Assembly: GCA_000585015.1 (NCBI GenBank)
Contig: JFAX01000006.1
Location: 63,696 to 127,695, forward strand
Length of the DNA: 64,000 bases
Direction: 5' to 3'
DNA from: Candidatus Accumulibacter adjunctus
GTDB taxonomy: Bacteria > Pseudomonadota > Gammaproteobacteria > Burkholderiales > Rhodocyclaceae
Shown: positions 44,936 through 53,939 of the stretch, piece after piece
Layout: each line of letters opens with the position of its first letter
How positions within the stretch are numbered: position 1 is the first letter of the stretch
The notes under the pieces: model-generated
What the model saw: only the letters and a program-made list of their open reading frames with translations
Database searches by the model: none
Told to the model about the DNA's origin: nothing
Translations under genes and position numbers: made by a program

Positions 44936-45993
44936 GCCGCTGGCACCCCGAGCTTGCCTTGGCCCGCTCTCCCTGCCCGCCACTCGACCGGTCGCCAGCC
45001 CGGTATCGCCAGCTTCAGACCCGGCGCAAACAGCAGAGCGAAGACGATCTGTACGGCTGCCCAGGAGGCAATCCCGGCTGCCGCCGACCAGTCGCCCGTG
45101 CGCTCACCGGTCAGCAGGAACTGCAGGGCGGAGAAACGATGACCGTATTTCTCGACATGCCCTTCCAGGCCCTGTGCTGCAACCAGACAGCCGAGAGGGA
45201 GGAGCAGCAGACCAAGACACAACGCGAGCCGCGGCGACAGCAACCGGATCATGGCTCCCCAGGCCAGCGCCGCCCCCAGTGCCAGCAGGAACAGCGCGAG
45301 GTACAGCCAGACCATCGCCGGGATGCCCAGTGGTGCCCGCCGTGCCATCAGTTCCACCAGGTTGTCTGTCACCGCATGGTCAACGACGATCAGCTTGCAC
45401 AACCACAACAGGCCGATCGATATCGCCAACAAAGGCAGCCTGTTGGGTGCTCGCCGCCCGTAACTGACGTAGTCTCCGAGCAGAACCACGGCGAGTGAGA
45501 CCAGGATCGGAATCGGCGCATAGAGCCCGATGTAACGGGCGCCCATCTCGATGTAGTCGGCCGCCTTCGGGTACAGGGCAATCCCCTGCTGGACCACGGG
45601 CGCCAGGTTCTCGGTGCCCTGCCAGCCGTTCTGTGTCCAGACCGGTACACCGAGGATGTCGTGCAGGCTTTCCGGGGTGACGCTCAAGCTCAGGAAGGCG
45701 AAGCTGACCACGCTCACGCCGACGGCCAGCAACGGCAACAGGAGGACTGATGCAGGCCGCCGCCGCACGGCCCGCACCATGAACCCGCTGCCGATACCCA
45801 GCCAGCAGACGCAGAGTCCGAACATCAGCCAGTTGAGTGCGTTGCCGCCCCGCCACATGAGTTCTTTCAGGTTGCCGGGTGCGCCGGGCAACCTGCCAAG
45901 GAGGCCGACCATGACACCAACGAGGAAGGCGACAACGGTCACCAACAAGCCGAGGCGCAACCAACGCAGCCAAGCGCGGCCGAAAGGCAACAT
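44932..45993 (-). CDS. Polytopic membrane protein of unknown function
   Basis: A 353-aa protein with about eight hydrophobic helices and a periplasm-like loop (SVTPESLHDILGVPVWTQNG, after about residue 105). I recognise no family. Two in-frame ATGs are close together; the second (45993) has GAGG at 7 nt, whereas the first overlaps that Shine-Dalgarno sequence. Its stop overlaps the GTG of the VanZ-acyltransferase gene, so the two products are probably made together and may act together at the inner membrane. A sigma-70 promoter is predicted at 46167-46196. Confidence 0.75.
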   Translation of the reverse strand: MLPFGRAWLRWLRLGLLVTVVAFLVGVMVGLLGRLPGAPGNLKELMWRGGNALNWLMFGLCVCWLGIGSGFMVRAVRRRPASVLLLPLLAVGVSVVSFAFLSLSVTPESLHDILGVPVWTQNGWQGTENLAPVVQQGIALYPKAADYIEMGARYIGLYAPIPILVSLAVVLLGDYVSYGRRAPNRLPLLAISIGLLWLCKLIVVDHAVTDNLVELMARRAPLGIPAMVWLYLALFLLALGAALAWGAMIRLLSPRLALCLGLLLLPLGCLVAAQGLEGHVEKYGHRFSALQFLLTGERTGDWSAAAGIASWAAVQIVFALLFAPGLKLAIPGWRPVEWRAGRAGQGKLGVPAA

Positions 45994-46529
45994 GGCCATT
46001 CCTCACTGACGGTTAGAGAAGCCTGTGGCGCGGGGCCGTCGTACGGACCGGCCCAGCCCTCGCGACCGCGCAACCGGATCGCTGTCAGCCGTCTGCGGCG
46101 CGGTGCCGCGGTGTCGCGTTGTCGTGCCGGAGGGATGCAGGATCGGACATCCCGTGATCGCCGAAGAGTATATGGGCACCGATCGACGGCCGTCAACGCG
46201 TCCCACGGGGTTCGATGCCGGCAGGCACCTTGATCGACTGAGGACGCGAATGACCCGCGCCGCGTTGCCGTTGTGGGACACCATCGGCACGCGCAGCAAG
46301 CAGTGAAATCCTGCACAGCAGCGGCCACGAGTTTAGCGTAGCATTCACCGCTGACCGGAGCGACCTCAGCCAGCAACCCGAGCAGGAGAACTCCGGCAAG
46401 GGGCCTGCGGCCTGCGCTCCATGCCCCGCGAACCCGAAGATGCCTCACTGCCAGACGATCGCTGCCGGATTATCGGGCTCCCGCGGCGACCGACACCCCC
46501 GCCAACCCTGCCCGGCGAACCCGAAACCC
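45994..46529. other. Divergent spacer between membrane-protein operon and asparagine-synthetase-like gene
   Basis: About 536 bp with no supported gene. It contains one sigma-70-type promoter on the minus strand (46167-46196). A plus-strand sequence near 46220 looks somewhat like a sigma-54 site but lacks the -12 C. A short sequence cgaacccgaa occurs twice (about 46429 and 46516) before the plus-strand gene; its meaning is unknown. Confidence 0.55.
46167..46196 (-). promoter_or_regulatory. Sigma-70 promoter of the membrane protein / VanZ-acyltransferase operon
   Basis: On the minus strand TTGACG, an 18-bp spacer, then TATACT. Both hexamers keep five of six consensus bases. The start would be near 46160, leaving a leader of about 165 nt before the ATG at 45993. 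Confidence 0.65.
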
Positions 46530-48296
46530 ATGAACGCAAGACTATCCGGCCAGCTGGACCTGACCGAACTTCTCGACTCTGCAACGCCTCCGCAGCGGCT
46601 GCAGTCGAGTGCACTGCGGGGGGAGCAGATGGCGCGTGACGACTCCGCCATCTGCTTGCTGATCGGCTCGCCTGGGCTTGCCGGGCAAGGCACGGCCACG
46701 ACTGCCTCGCAGCCAGGTCTTGCTGCGGCGGTGTTGGCGGCTTGGCGCAAGCATGGTATCGATCTCACCTCGCACATCAGCGGCAGCTACGCGCTGGTCA
46801 TCGTCGACGCCGCGCGCAGGTCCGCGTTTCTCGCCGTCGACCGCTTCGCCATCGAAACGCTGTGCTACTTCACCGACGGCAAGATCCTCGCCTTCGCCGA
46901 CCGCGCCGACTGCGTCACGGGCCACGACCGGCAACTGGAGCCGCAGGCAATCTTCGACTATCTGTACTTCCACATGATCCCGGCACCGCGGACGATCTTC
47001 CGCCAGGTACGGCGATTGCCGGCGGCGCACGCGCTGCTCGTCGATCAGCAGGGCGTGCACGAGATCCGCCATTGGCGCTTGCGTTTCGACGAGGGTGGTC
47101 GTCCTTCCTTCGATGCCGCACGAGACTCGTTCCGCAGCCTGATCCGCGAATCCGTCGCCGAGCAGCTCGCTGGCGGGCAACGGGTCGGCGCCTTCCTTTC
47201 AGGCGGCACCGACAGCTCGACGGTCGCCGGCATGCTCTGCCAGATCACCGGTACGGCGGCTCCAGTCTATTCGATCGGTTTCGACGCCGCAGGTTACGAT
47301 GAGATGGAATACGCGCGCATCGCCGCCAGGCACTTCGGCTGCGAGCATCACGAATACTATGTGACGCCAGCCGACCTGTTGGCGAGCATCCCGGCCGTGG
47401 CCAAGCATCACGATCAGCCCTTCGGCAACTCATCGGCCCTGCCGGCCTATTACTGCGCGCAAGCCGCGCAGGCCGATGGCTGCAGCAGGTTGCTGGCTGG
47501 TGACGGCGGCGATGAACTGTTCGGCGGCAACTCCCGTTACGCCATGCAGCGTCTGTTCGAGTACTACCACAGCCTGCCGCAGGCGATCAGGCAGGCGATC
47601 GAACCGATGTGCGCGGACGGCAGTCCCTTGCGCCGGATCCCCGGCCTGAAGCAGGCGACCGGCTATGTGCGTCACTCGCGGGTGGAGCTGCCGGCCCGGT
47701 TGCAGAGCTTCAATCTGCTGCTGCAACTCGATCCGGCACAGGTGCTCAACGCGGACTTCCTGGCTGACATCGATCTGCACGAACCAGCCCGACACATGCA
47801 GGCAACCTGGGCCGAATGCCAGGCCCAGAGCCTGATCAACCGCCTGCTGGCCTACGACTGGCGCTATACCCTCGCCGACAGCGACCTGCCGAAGGTTCGG
47901 GGTGCGGTACAGATGGCCGGGATTGCGGTTGCCTACCCGCTGCTCAGCGATCGCTTGACCGACTTCTCGATGACCCTGCCAGCTGACTGGAAACTCCGGC
48001 GCTTCAAGCTGCGCTGGTTCTTCAAGGAAGCCTTGCGCGGCTTCCTGCCCGACGAAATCATCAACAAGAAGAAGAAGGGTTTCGGACTGCCATTCGGCGT
48101 GTGGACCACGCGCAACCCGGCGCTGCTCGAACTGGCCCGGGATTCTCTCGATATGCTGGCAAAGCGGGGAATCGTCCGGGCGGACTTCGTCCACAGGCTT
48201 CTGCACGAGCACCTTCCGGAGCACCCCGGATACTTTGGAGAAATGGTATGGATCCTGACCATGCTCGAGCAATGGCTCCGCCGCGACGCAGCTTGA
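46530..48296 (+). CDS. Asparagine-synthetase homologue lacking the glutaminase cysteine
   Basis: A 588-aa protein with AsnB layout. The N-terminal part (about 1-210) follows the class II amidotransferase fold (SHISGSYALVIVDAARRSAF, VDRFAIETLCYF), but the protein begins MNARLSGQLDL rather than Met-Cys-Gly, so the catalytic Cys2 is absent and glutamine hydrolysis is not expected. The synthetase domain is intact: PP-loop AFLSGGTDSSTVAG, YSIGFD and LAGDGGDELFGGNSRY. It probably activates a carboxylate as the adenylate and joins it to ammonia or another amine. The genes around it suggest a glycan or sugar-acid substrate. Start MNARLSG at 46530; a frame extension upstream shows no Cys start either. 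Confidence 0.85.
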   Translation: MNARLSGQLDLTELLDSATPPQRLQSSALRGEQMARDDSAICLLIGSPGLAGQGTATTASQPGLAAAVLAAWRKHGIDLTSHISGSYALVIVDAARRSAFLAVDRFAIETLCYFTDGKILAFADRADCVTGHDRQLEPQAIFDYLYFHMIPAPRTIFRQVRRLPAAHALLVDQQGVHEIRHWRLRFDEGGRPSFDAARDSFRSLIRESVAEQLAGGQRVGAFLSGGTDSSTVAGMLCQITGTAAPVYSIGFDAAGYDEMEYARIAARHFGCEHHEYYVTPADLLASIPAVAKHHDQPFGNSSALPAYYCAQAAQADGCSRLLAGDGGDELFGGNSRYAMQRLFEYYHSLPQAIRQAIEPMCADGSPLRRIPGLKQATGYVRHSRVELPARLQSFNLLLQLDPAQVLNADFLADIDLHEPARHMQATWAECQAQSLINRLLAYDWRYTLADSDLPKVRGAVQMAGIAVAYPLLSDRLTDFSMTLPADWKLRRFKLRWFFKEALRGFLPDEIINKKKKGFGLPFGVWTTRNPALLELARDSLDMLAKRGIVRADFVHRLLHEHLPEHPGYFGEMVWILTMLEQWLRRDAA

Positions 48297-48408
48297 CGGG
48301 GCAGCCGGCAACGCCGGACGATCACGGGCAGTGGGGACAGCGGACGCCCAGGCCGGCGGCCGCAGCTTTGACGTTCAGGCCGCTACGACCATCGCCAGGG
48401 AAGCGACC

Positions 48409-49659
48409 ATGAAGCGTGTCCTGATGATTGCCTACCATTTCCCGCCCCTGGCAGGCAGCAGCGGTATCCAGCGCACCCTGCGGTTTGTGCAACACCTCCC
48501 CGGATACGGATGGCAGCCGCTCGTCGTCACTGCGGATCCACGCGCTTACGAGCGGACGAGCGATGACCTCCTGCAGGAGATTCCGGAGGGCACCGTCGTC
48601 CATCGCGCATTCGCCCTCGATACCTCGCGTCATCTCGCCCTGCACGGCCGACACCTGGCGTGGATGGCGCGGCCAGACCGCTGGGTGAGCTGGCGGTTCG
48701 ATGCCGTGCGCACCGGCCTGCGCATGATCAGGGACTACCAACCGGATGTCATCTGGTCTACCTATCCGATCGCCACTGCACACCTGATCGCGGCTCAGCT
48801 CCACCGGCGCACGGGGGTCCCATGGCTGGCAGACTTCCGCGACCCCATGGCACAGCCGGGCTATCCGGCGAACCCGCGCACGCGACAGAGCTTCATCGAT
48901 ATCGAGAGTACGGCCGTGCGCGAGGCCCGGTTCAGTACGTTCACCACGCCGGGTGCCGCACGCGAGTATCGCCGGCGCTACCCGGAGGCGGCAGCGCGCA
49001 TCCTCGTCCTCGAGAATGGCTACGACGAGGAGAGTTTCCCGCCCACGGCACACACGGCTCAGGCACCTGAGCCACTGCACCCCGGACAGCTGACCTTGCT
49101 GCACAGCGGACTGGTCTACCCGATGGAGCGCGACCCGACGCAGCTTCTGCGCGCTCTGCAGTCCCTGAAGGACTCGGGCAAGCTGCCGCCGGGGCAACTC
49201 CGGCTGCGTTTCCGGGCCGCGGTTCATGACTCCATGCTGGCACGCCTTGCCCGGGAACATCAGGTCGAAGACTGGATTGAATGCCTGCCGGCCGTGGGCT
49301 ACCGTGCCGCCATCGCAGAGATGTTGCGCGCCGACGGACTGCTGGTTCTGCAGGCAGCATGCTGCAACGAACAGATCCCGGCCAAGATCTACGAGTACCT
49401 GCGCGCCGGTCGACCGATACTGGCGCTCACCGACGCTGCCGGCGACACCGCTGCAACCTTGCGGGCAGCGGGAGTCGAGCACCTCGCTCCGCTCGACTCG
49501 GCGGAGGCGATCGCGACACAGCTGATGGCCTTCGTCACCGCGCTGCGACAGGCGAAGGCTGCACCGCCGTCGCCCGCGGTCGTTCGCCAGGCCTCTCGCC
49601 GGGAACGGACGGCCGAGCTTGTCCGCTTGCTCGAAGCCTGTCGGGACGGTGGCGCCTGA
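48409..49659 (+). CDS. GT4-type glycosyltransferase
   Basis: A 416-aa GT-B glycosyltransferase, cytoplasmic or peripheral to the inner membrane. The N-terminal donor-independent motif MKRVLMIAYHFPPLAGSSGI is typical of the GT4 family. Further features are WLADFRDPM, VLENGYDEESF and, in the C-terminal half, NEQIPAKIYEYLRAGRPILA, with the Glu-rich nucleotide-sugar pocket. AGGGAAG lies before the ATG. It follows the asparagine-synthetase-like gene by 112 bp. Confidence 0.88.
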   Translation: MKRVLMIAYHFPPLAGSSGIQRTLRFVQHLPGYGWQPLVVTADPRAYERTSDDLLQEIPEGTVVHRAFALDTSRHLALHGRHLAWMARPDRWVSWRFDAVRTGLRMIRDYQPDVIWSTYPIATAHLIAAQLHRRTGVPWLADFRDPMAQPGYPANPRTRQSFIDIESTAVREARFSTFTTPGAAREYRRRYPEAAARILVLENGYDEESFPPTAHTAQAPEPLHPGQLTLLHSGLVYPMERDPTQLLRALQSLKDSGKLPPGQLRLRFRAAVHDSMLARLAREHQVEDWIECLPAVGYRAAIAEMLRADGLLVLQAACCNEQIPAKIYEYLRAGRPILALTDAAGDTAATLRAAGVEHLAPLDSAEAIATQLMAFVTALRQAKAAPPSPAVVRQASRRERTAELVRLLEACRDGGA

Positions 49660-49880
49660 GCGCCGGTGAAGGGGTCGTGGCGAACGGGCGGACGAGCAGG
49701 ATGCGCGCGAACGGCGGCACAGTACCGGCCAGCCGGGACGCCCTGATCAGACAGACGCACGACCCGGACTGGTGTGACTTTTTTGGCTTGACTCAGGCGA
49801 GCGCCTTGAGGCACCCTGATGCAGGTTCCACTCGACGGCGGAGTCCGCACTCAGCCGCCAACTCAGATGAGGATTCAAGC

Positions 49881-50648
49881 ATGCTTGGCGAAGGAAGGAA
49901 GCTGTTGTCGTTGATGCGGGGTGTCCGCAATCCGTTGCCCGCGGTTTTCGACCGCCTGGGTCAGCAACGCGAACCCTATGTCCTGTGTCGTCACGACGGT
50001 GTCAGCATCGAAGTGAGACCGGGGGTGGGCGATCTCTTCGGCTTCTACGAGATCCTGTTGCGCAACGACTATCTCGCGTCCGGACAGGTGCTCAACGACG
50101 GCGATACGGTGATCGACGTCGGTGCCAACATCGGTTGTTTCTCGGTCCTGGCGGCTCGAGTGGTGGGACCGAAGGGCAGGGTCATCGCTCTCGAGCCAGA
50201 GGAGTCCACCTATCGCCAGCTCGTGCGCAACATCGAGCTCAACCGGCTGCACAACGTGATTGCCCTCAAGCTGGCTGTGGGTGCCGAATGCGGCTCGATC
50301 AAGCTGCACTCGGCGAGCAATCGACTGTTCAGCTCCTTCTACACGTCGGTGAATGGACAGGCCGTTGCCGGCGTCGAACAGGAGGTCGAGGTCGTGACGT
50401 TGGCGGAACTGATGGCGGTACAGGGAGTGCTCGCCTGTGACTATCTCAAGCTCGACTGCGAAGGCGCCGAGCACGATATCGTGCGGACGATGACTGCAGA
50501 GACCGCACAGCGGATTCGGCAGGTCACCGTCGAGCTGCACCGGGTTCCCGGACATGATGGCGCCGTCTTCGCCGACCGGTTGATCGACCTCGGATACGAG
50601 CGGGTCGGCACCAGTACCCTGCCCTACTACCGACGCCGGCCGGTGTAG
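49881..50648 (+). CDS. FkbM family methyltransferase
   Basis: A SAM-dependent O-methyltransferase (255 aa). SAM motif I is GDTVIDVGANIGCFSVLAAR, then VIALEPEESTY and the FkbM-type YLKLDCEGAEHDIV. In glycan clusters such enzymes methylate sugar hydroxyls. GAGGA is 7 nt before the ATG. The 221-bp spacer upstream shows no clear promoter. It is convergent with the flippase gene. Confidence 0.9.
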   Translation: MLGEGRKLLSLMRGVRNPLPAVFDRLGQQREPYVLCRHDGVSIEVRPGVGDLFGFYEILLRNDYLASGQVLNDGDTVIDVGANIGCFSVLAARVVGPKGRVIALEPEESTYRQLVRNIELNRLHNVIALKLAVGAECGSIKLHSASNRLFSSFYTSVNGQAVAGVEQEVEVVTLAELMAVQGVLACDYLKLDCEGAEHDIVRTMTAETAQRIRQVTVELHRVPGHDGAVFADRLIDLGYERVGTSTLPYYRRRPV

Positions 50649-50786
50649 CACGCGCACGCAGCGGCGATCGGGCCGTTGGTAGACCGGCGATGCGCTTCGG
50701 ATCGCCGGTCAGGGCGAGCGACGGAGTCGCAGCTGGCGAGCGGTTTCGCTCGGTGGCGGCGCCGCGAACCTGCGTCTCCGCCGCGT

Positions 50787-52274
50787 TCAGCCGCGATGCC
50801 GACGAGCGGCGAGACTGGCGACCGTCCGCCAGGCCTGTTGCTCGATGCCTGCCTGACGACCGGAAGCGAGCCAGAGAACGACCAGCACACCGGGAAACAG
50901 CACCAACCCGACCACGACCTTCAGCACGAGCAGCACGACGAGGGGTGCATCGATCAGCTGCGCGAGGACGGCAAGACTGCCATACATCGCCAGTCCCGCC
51001 AGACAGGGACGCCAGAGCGAGCCATAGAGCCGGCCGATGCCGATCATGCAGGACGAGGAGACGAAGCGCAACATCAGTGGCAGGACGGCAATCGATACCG
51101 CCACCCGTGCCATCGCCACACCCTCCATGCCCTGGACCTGCGCCGCCCGAAAGGCGATCGGCGCCAGCAACGCGAGTTCCAGCCAGGTCTGAGCCGCCGA
51201 GAGGCGGGTACGCCCCATGACCCAGAGTGGCATCTCCAGGGTCAGGGTCAGGGAAGAGAAGGCCCCGTAAAGCGCCAACCAACGCATGGCATCGATCGCC
51301 CCCAGCCACTTGTCACCGAGAACCAGCGGCACGAACTCCGGCGCCACCGCCATCAGCCCAAAACCGACCGAGAAGCACAGTGCGGCGATTGCCCCAAGAC
51401 TCAGGCAGAACAGATTCTCGAATTCTTCGCGCGCGCCTGCCACTTTGGACAGTGTGGGGAACAGCGCGCGCCGCAGCGGCATGACCAGCTCGGAACTGGG
51501 CATCGTCGCCAGTTCATTGGCGACGTGGTAGCCCCCCATGACACTCGTTCCGAGCAGACGGCCGACGACGAACTCATCGGTCTTGCGATTGAGGTAGGTT
51601 CCAACACGGGAGATGATCAGCCATTGCGAGAATCCCCACATCTCACCCAGGCAGCTCAGGCTGAGGCGCGGACGGTAAGGATGCATCCGATAGCTCAGGA
51701 TCAGCGCAATGGCGCTGCCGCTGGTCATGCCGATGGCAAGCGCCCAATAGTTCTCGAGATAAAAGGCCGCGCCGACGACTATCGCGAAGTTCGCCAGTTT
51801 CGTATACACGGTGAAACGAAAGTCCTTGGCGAAATCGAGATCCTTGCGGAAGGCGACGACGCCAATGTTCTCGAAACCGCTGATCAACGGTCGCAGCGCG
51901 ATCAGCTGCACGACGCTGACCGTACGCGGTTCGGAGAAGATCTGCCCCACCCACGGCGCGACCACGACCAGCAGCCCGGCGATCAACATTCCCTGGATGA
52001 TCTGGATCGTCCACGCCGTATCGAAGTGTTCACGGCTGTTCGCTCCGGGACGCATCAGGGCCAGATCGACACCGGCATAGCCGACAGTCTCCAGTAGACC
52101 AACGGCAATCAGGGCGATCGCGACGATGCCAAAATCCGCAGGGGCCAGCAGCCGCGCGAGGATTACTGTACTGACCAGGCCGATCAGGCGTGTTGCCCAT
52201 CTGGCGCCGACCATCCACGCCGACCCATGGACGAGCTGCCGACCCGTCGAAGGCACGTTCTCAGCGTTCACCAT
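50787..52274 (-). CDS. Polysaccharide flippase of the MOP superfamily (Wzx-like, copy 1)
   Basis: A polytopic inner-membrane protein (495 aa, about 12-14 helices) of the RfbX/WzxC type that moves lipid-linked glycan to the periplasm. The N-terminal signature is GSAWMVGARWATRLIGLVST, then VILARLLAPADFGIVAIA. Internal motifs include FRKDLDFAKDFRFTVYTKLA and GYHVANELATMPSSELVMPL. It starts 7 bp after the kinase-fold gene. Confidence 0.9.
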   Translation of the reverse strand: MVNAENVPSTGRQLVHGSAWMVGARWATRLIGLVSTVILARLLAPADFGIVAIALIAVGLLETVGYAGVDLALMRPGANSREHFDTAWTIQIIQGMLIAGLLVVVAPWVGQIFSEPRTVSVVQLIALRPLISGFENIGVVAFRKDLDFAKDFRFTVYTKLANFAIVVGAAFYLENYWALAIGMTSGSAIALILSYRMHPYRPRLSLSCLGEMWGFSQWLIISRVGTYLNRKTDEFVVGRLLGTSVMGGYHVANELATMPSSELVMPLRRALFPTLSKVAGAREEFENLFCLSLGAIAALCFSVGFGLMAVAPEFVPLVLGDKWLGAIDAMRWLALYGAFSSLTLTLEMPLWVMGRTRLSAAQTWLELALLAPIAFRAAQVQGMEGVAMARVAVSIAVLPLMLRFVSSSCMIGIGRLYGSLWRPCLAGLAMYGSLAVLAQLIDAPLVVLLVLKVVVGLVLFPGVLVVLWLASGRQAGIEQQAWRTVASLAARRHRG

Positions 52275-52280
52275 CGCCGG

Positions 52281-53162
52281 TCAGTGAAGCACCTGCTCGA
52301 GAATGGCATCGATGCGCTGGCCGATCTCGCGTCCGTAGTTGCGCTTCAGGTACCTGAAAACGATGAGGTAGAGCGGCACTGCGCGACGAAAGCTTGCGTA
52401 GGGCAGTGCCGACGCTGCACAGGCGCGCTGCGCGAAGAACCAGGGGCATGCAGCCGGATCCTCGGTATCGCGGATCAGCCGTGCCGATGTCGCGCTCATG
52501 CCGGCGACGGACAGGCTGATCATGAAGATGTCGAACCCGGCCAAAGCCGTCGCACCATAGTCCTCCCAGTCGAACACCAACAGATCGCCGTGCGCCGCAC
52601 CCAGATTGTTGAGTACGAAGTCGCCATGCTGCGGGATGTGCGGGATGTCCGCCCAAGGCGTGCGATCCACCTGCCCCAGATAGCGCTGGAGCGCGCTACC
52701 GGCAGCGGCGGAATCCGCCAGGAAGGCACCGGCCTCGGCCATGAAAAGATCGTGGCTGCAGGCGTCCGCAGCGTCGAGCGAGCTGGCACGGGCACTGGCA
52801 AAGAAAGCGATCAACTGCCCTACAAGGTGCGCCGATCGGCGAGCGGAGTCGAGGTCACGCGCACGGACGATGCGGTGCTCGCAGGCCGTCGCGACCAGCA
52901 GGCTCCAGCCGTCAAGGCGCAGATGGGCGAGCGGCTTCGGCGTGCGCTCGCGAAACCGGTCGTGCGCCAGGCGATAGCTGGCGAAGCGTTCGCCGAGATC
53001 GTAATGGAAGCACGCCTGGACGTGATACCAGGCATCCTTGCCCGGATCCCAGACATCCAGTGCAATCGCCTCGCCGCGCGAGACCATGACGTTGAAAACG
53101 AGCCTGGCTTGCGGCGCCACGAACCCACTGCTCACCAGCGCCTTGCGGACCAGGCTCAGCAC
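52281..53162 (-). CDS. Aminoglycoside-phosphotransferase-fold kinase
   Basis: A 293-aa protein with the protein-kinase-like (APH/choline kinase) catalytic motifs HGDFVLNNLG (catalytic Asp and Asn) and VFDWEDYG (metal Asp). The substrate is unknown; in this setting phosphorylation of a sugar or an amino-alcohol is more likely than antibiotic resistance. GTG at 53162 overlaps the preceding methyltransferase stop and has GGGGG 8 nt upstream. An in-frame extension into the neighbour is rejected. Confidence 0.75.
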   Translation of the reverse strand: MLSLVRKALVSSGFVAPQARLVFNVMVSRGEAIALDVWDPGKDAWYHVQACFHYDLGERFASYRLAHDRFRERTPKPLAHLRLDGWSLLVATACEHRIVRARDLDSARRSAHLVGQLIAFFASARASSLDAADACSHDLFMAEAGAFLADSAAAGSALQRYLGQVDRTPWADIPHIPQHGDFVLNNLGAAHGDLLVFDWEDYGATALAGFDIFMISLSVAGMSATSARLIRDTEDPAACPWFFAQRACAASALPYASFRRAVPLYLIVFRYLKRNYGREIGQRIDAILEQVLH

Positions 53163-53938
53163 GACCGACGCCCCCAATAGAAGAGGTGTGGCTCGAGAAA
53201 GCGGTTGAGGCCCAGTTCGACGACAGCCTTTCGCAAGAGGTATCCGGAACGGCTCAGGGAGTCGCGCGAAGACTCCAGCGCGTAGCGGAATGCCCGGCGC
53301 GAGGCTTCCACTTCGACCGCGGCAAGGGTGCTCGGAGCCTGTGGGTCCGGCCACAGGTTGCACACCTGGATGTCACGGAATCCTGCACCGAGCAGGACGC
53401 GCTGGCACGAAAGCACGTTCAGCGCCGCCACCTTTGGGGAACCCGACGCCACCGCCCGCCGGTGCCAATGCCAGCCGCGCGGGCTGCTGCCGTTGCGTCC
53501 GCAACCGGCGACCACCCCACCTGGCCTGAGAATCGACGCGATCCTGGCCAGCCACTCTTCGGCTACCTGGCGAGGGTGTCGCTGCGGCAAGGCTGCCGCC
53601 AGATCATCCAGGGTATGGTGCAGGATCACGAGATCGAAACTCGCAGCGGGGAAAGGCAGCGGCTCGTCGTAGGACGCCTCGCAGCCTTGCAGGCGGCCGA
53701 TCATCGGCGTCGTGACCGGCGACCCACGGTCACCGCCAAACAGGCGACAACTCACCACCTGGCGGGCCGGCCACTCGCCGTCGACCACCCGTCCGTGATC
53801 CTGAAGGTACAACTCCAACACGCCTGCGCCGTCGACCATGGCCGGCAATTGGTAGATCGCCCGCAAGCGCGCGCTTGCCAGTTCGTAGGGTCGCAGAGCC
53901 GTGGTACCAGCTGGCTCATCGCAAGAACGCTGCTCCAT
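53156..53938 (-). CDS. Methyltransferase-like protein with degenerate SAM motif I
   Basis: A 260-aa protein. The later class I methyltransferase motifs are recognisable: LPFPAASFDLVILHHTLDDL and ILRPGGVVAG. The glycine-rich motif I is not (the region reads LQDHGRVVDGEWPARQ), so SAM binding is uncertain. The ATG at 53938 lies 1 bp after the stop of the neighbouring methyltransferase gene; a GTG 9 bp upstream is an alternative. It shares an operon with a second methyltransferase and a kinase-fold gene. Confidence 0.7.
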   Translation of the reverse strand: MEQRSCDEPAGTTALRPYELASARLRAIYQLPAMVDGAGVLELYLQDHGRVVDGEWPARQVVSCRLFGGDRGSPVTTPMIGRLQGCEASYDEPLPFPAASFDLVILHHTLDDLAAALPQRHPRQVAEEWLARIASILRPGGVVAGCGRNGSSPRGWHWHRRAVASGSPKVAALNVLSCQRVLLGAGFRDIQVCNLWPDPQAPSTLAAVEVEASRRAFRYALESSRDSLSRSGYLLRKAVVELGLNRFLEPHLFYWGRRSC

Positions 53939-53939
53939 C

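Noticed and set aside
46210-46230. Sigma-54-like sequence before the asparagine-synthetase-like gene
   Set aside because: CGGCAGGCACCTTGAT has the right spacing but lacks the invariant C at -12 and has two further mismatches; it also lies about 300 bp from the start codon.
49780-49800. Sigma-54-like sequence before the FkbM gene
   Set aside because: TGGCTTGACTCAGGCG keeps GG-N10-GC but both boxes are otherwise poor; no convincing sigma-54 site was found for any glycan gene.
50676-52097. A 473-codon open frame on the plus strand
   Set aside because: It is antisense to a clear Wzx flippase and gives a His/Gln/Asp-rich product, the usual mirror of a membrane-protein gene.
52281-53162. Antibiotic-resistance aminoglycoside phosphotransferase
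   Set aside because: Only the kinase fold motifs are shared; the glycan-operon context and lack of resistance-specific features do not support a resistance gene.
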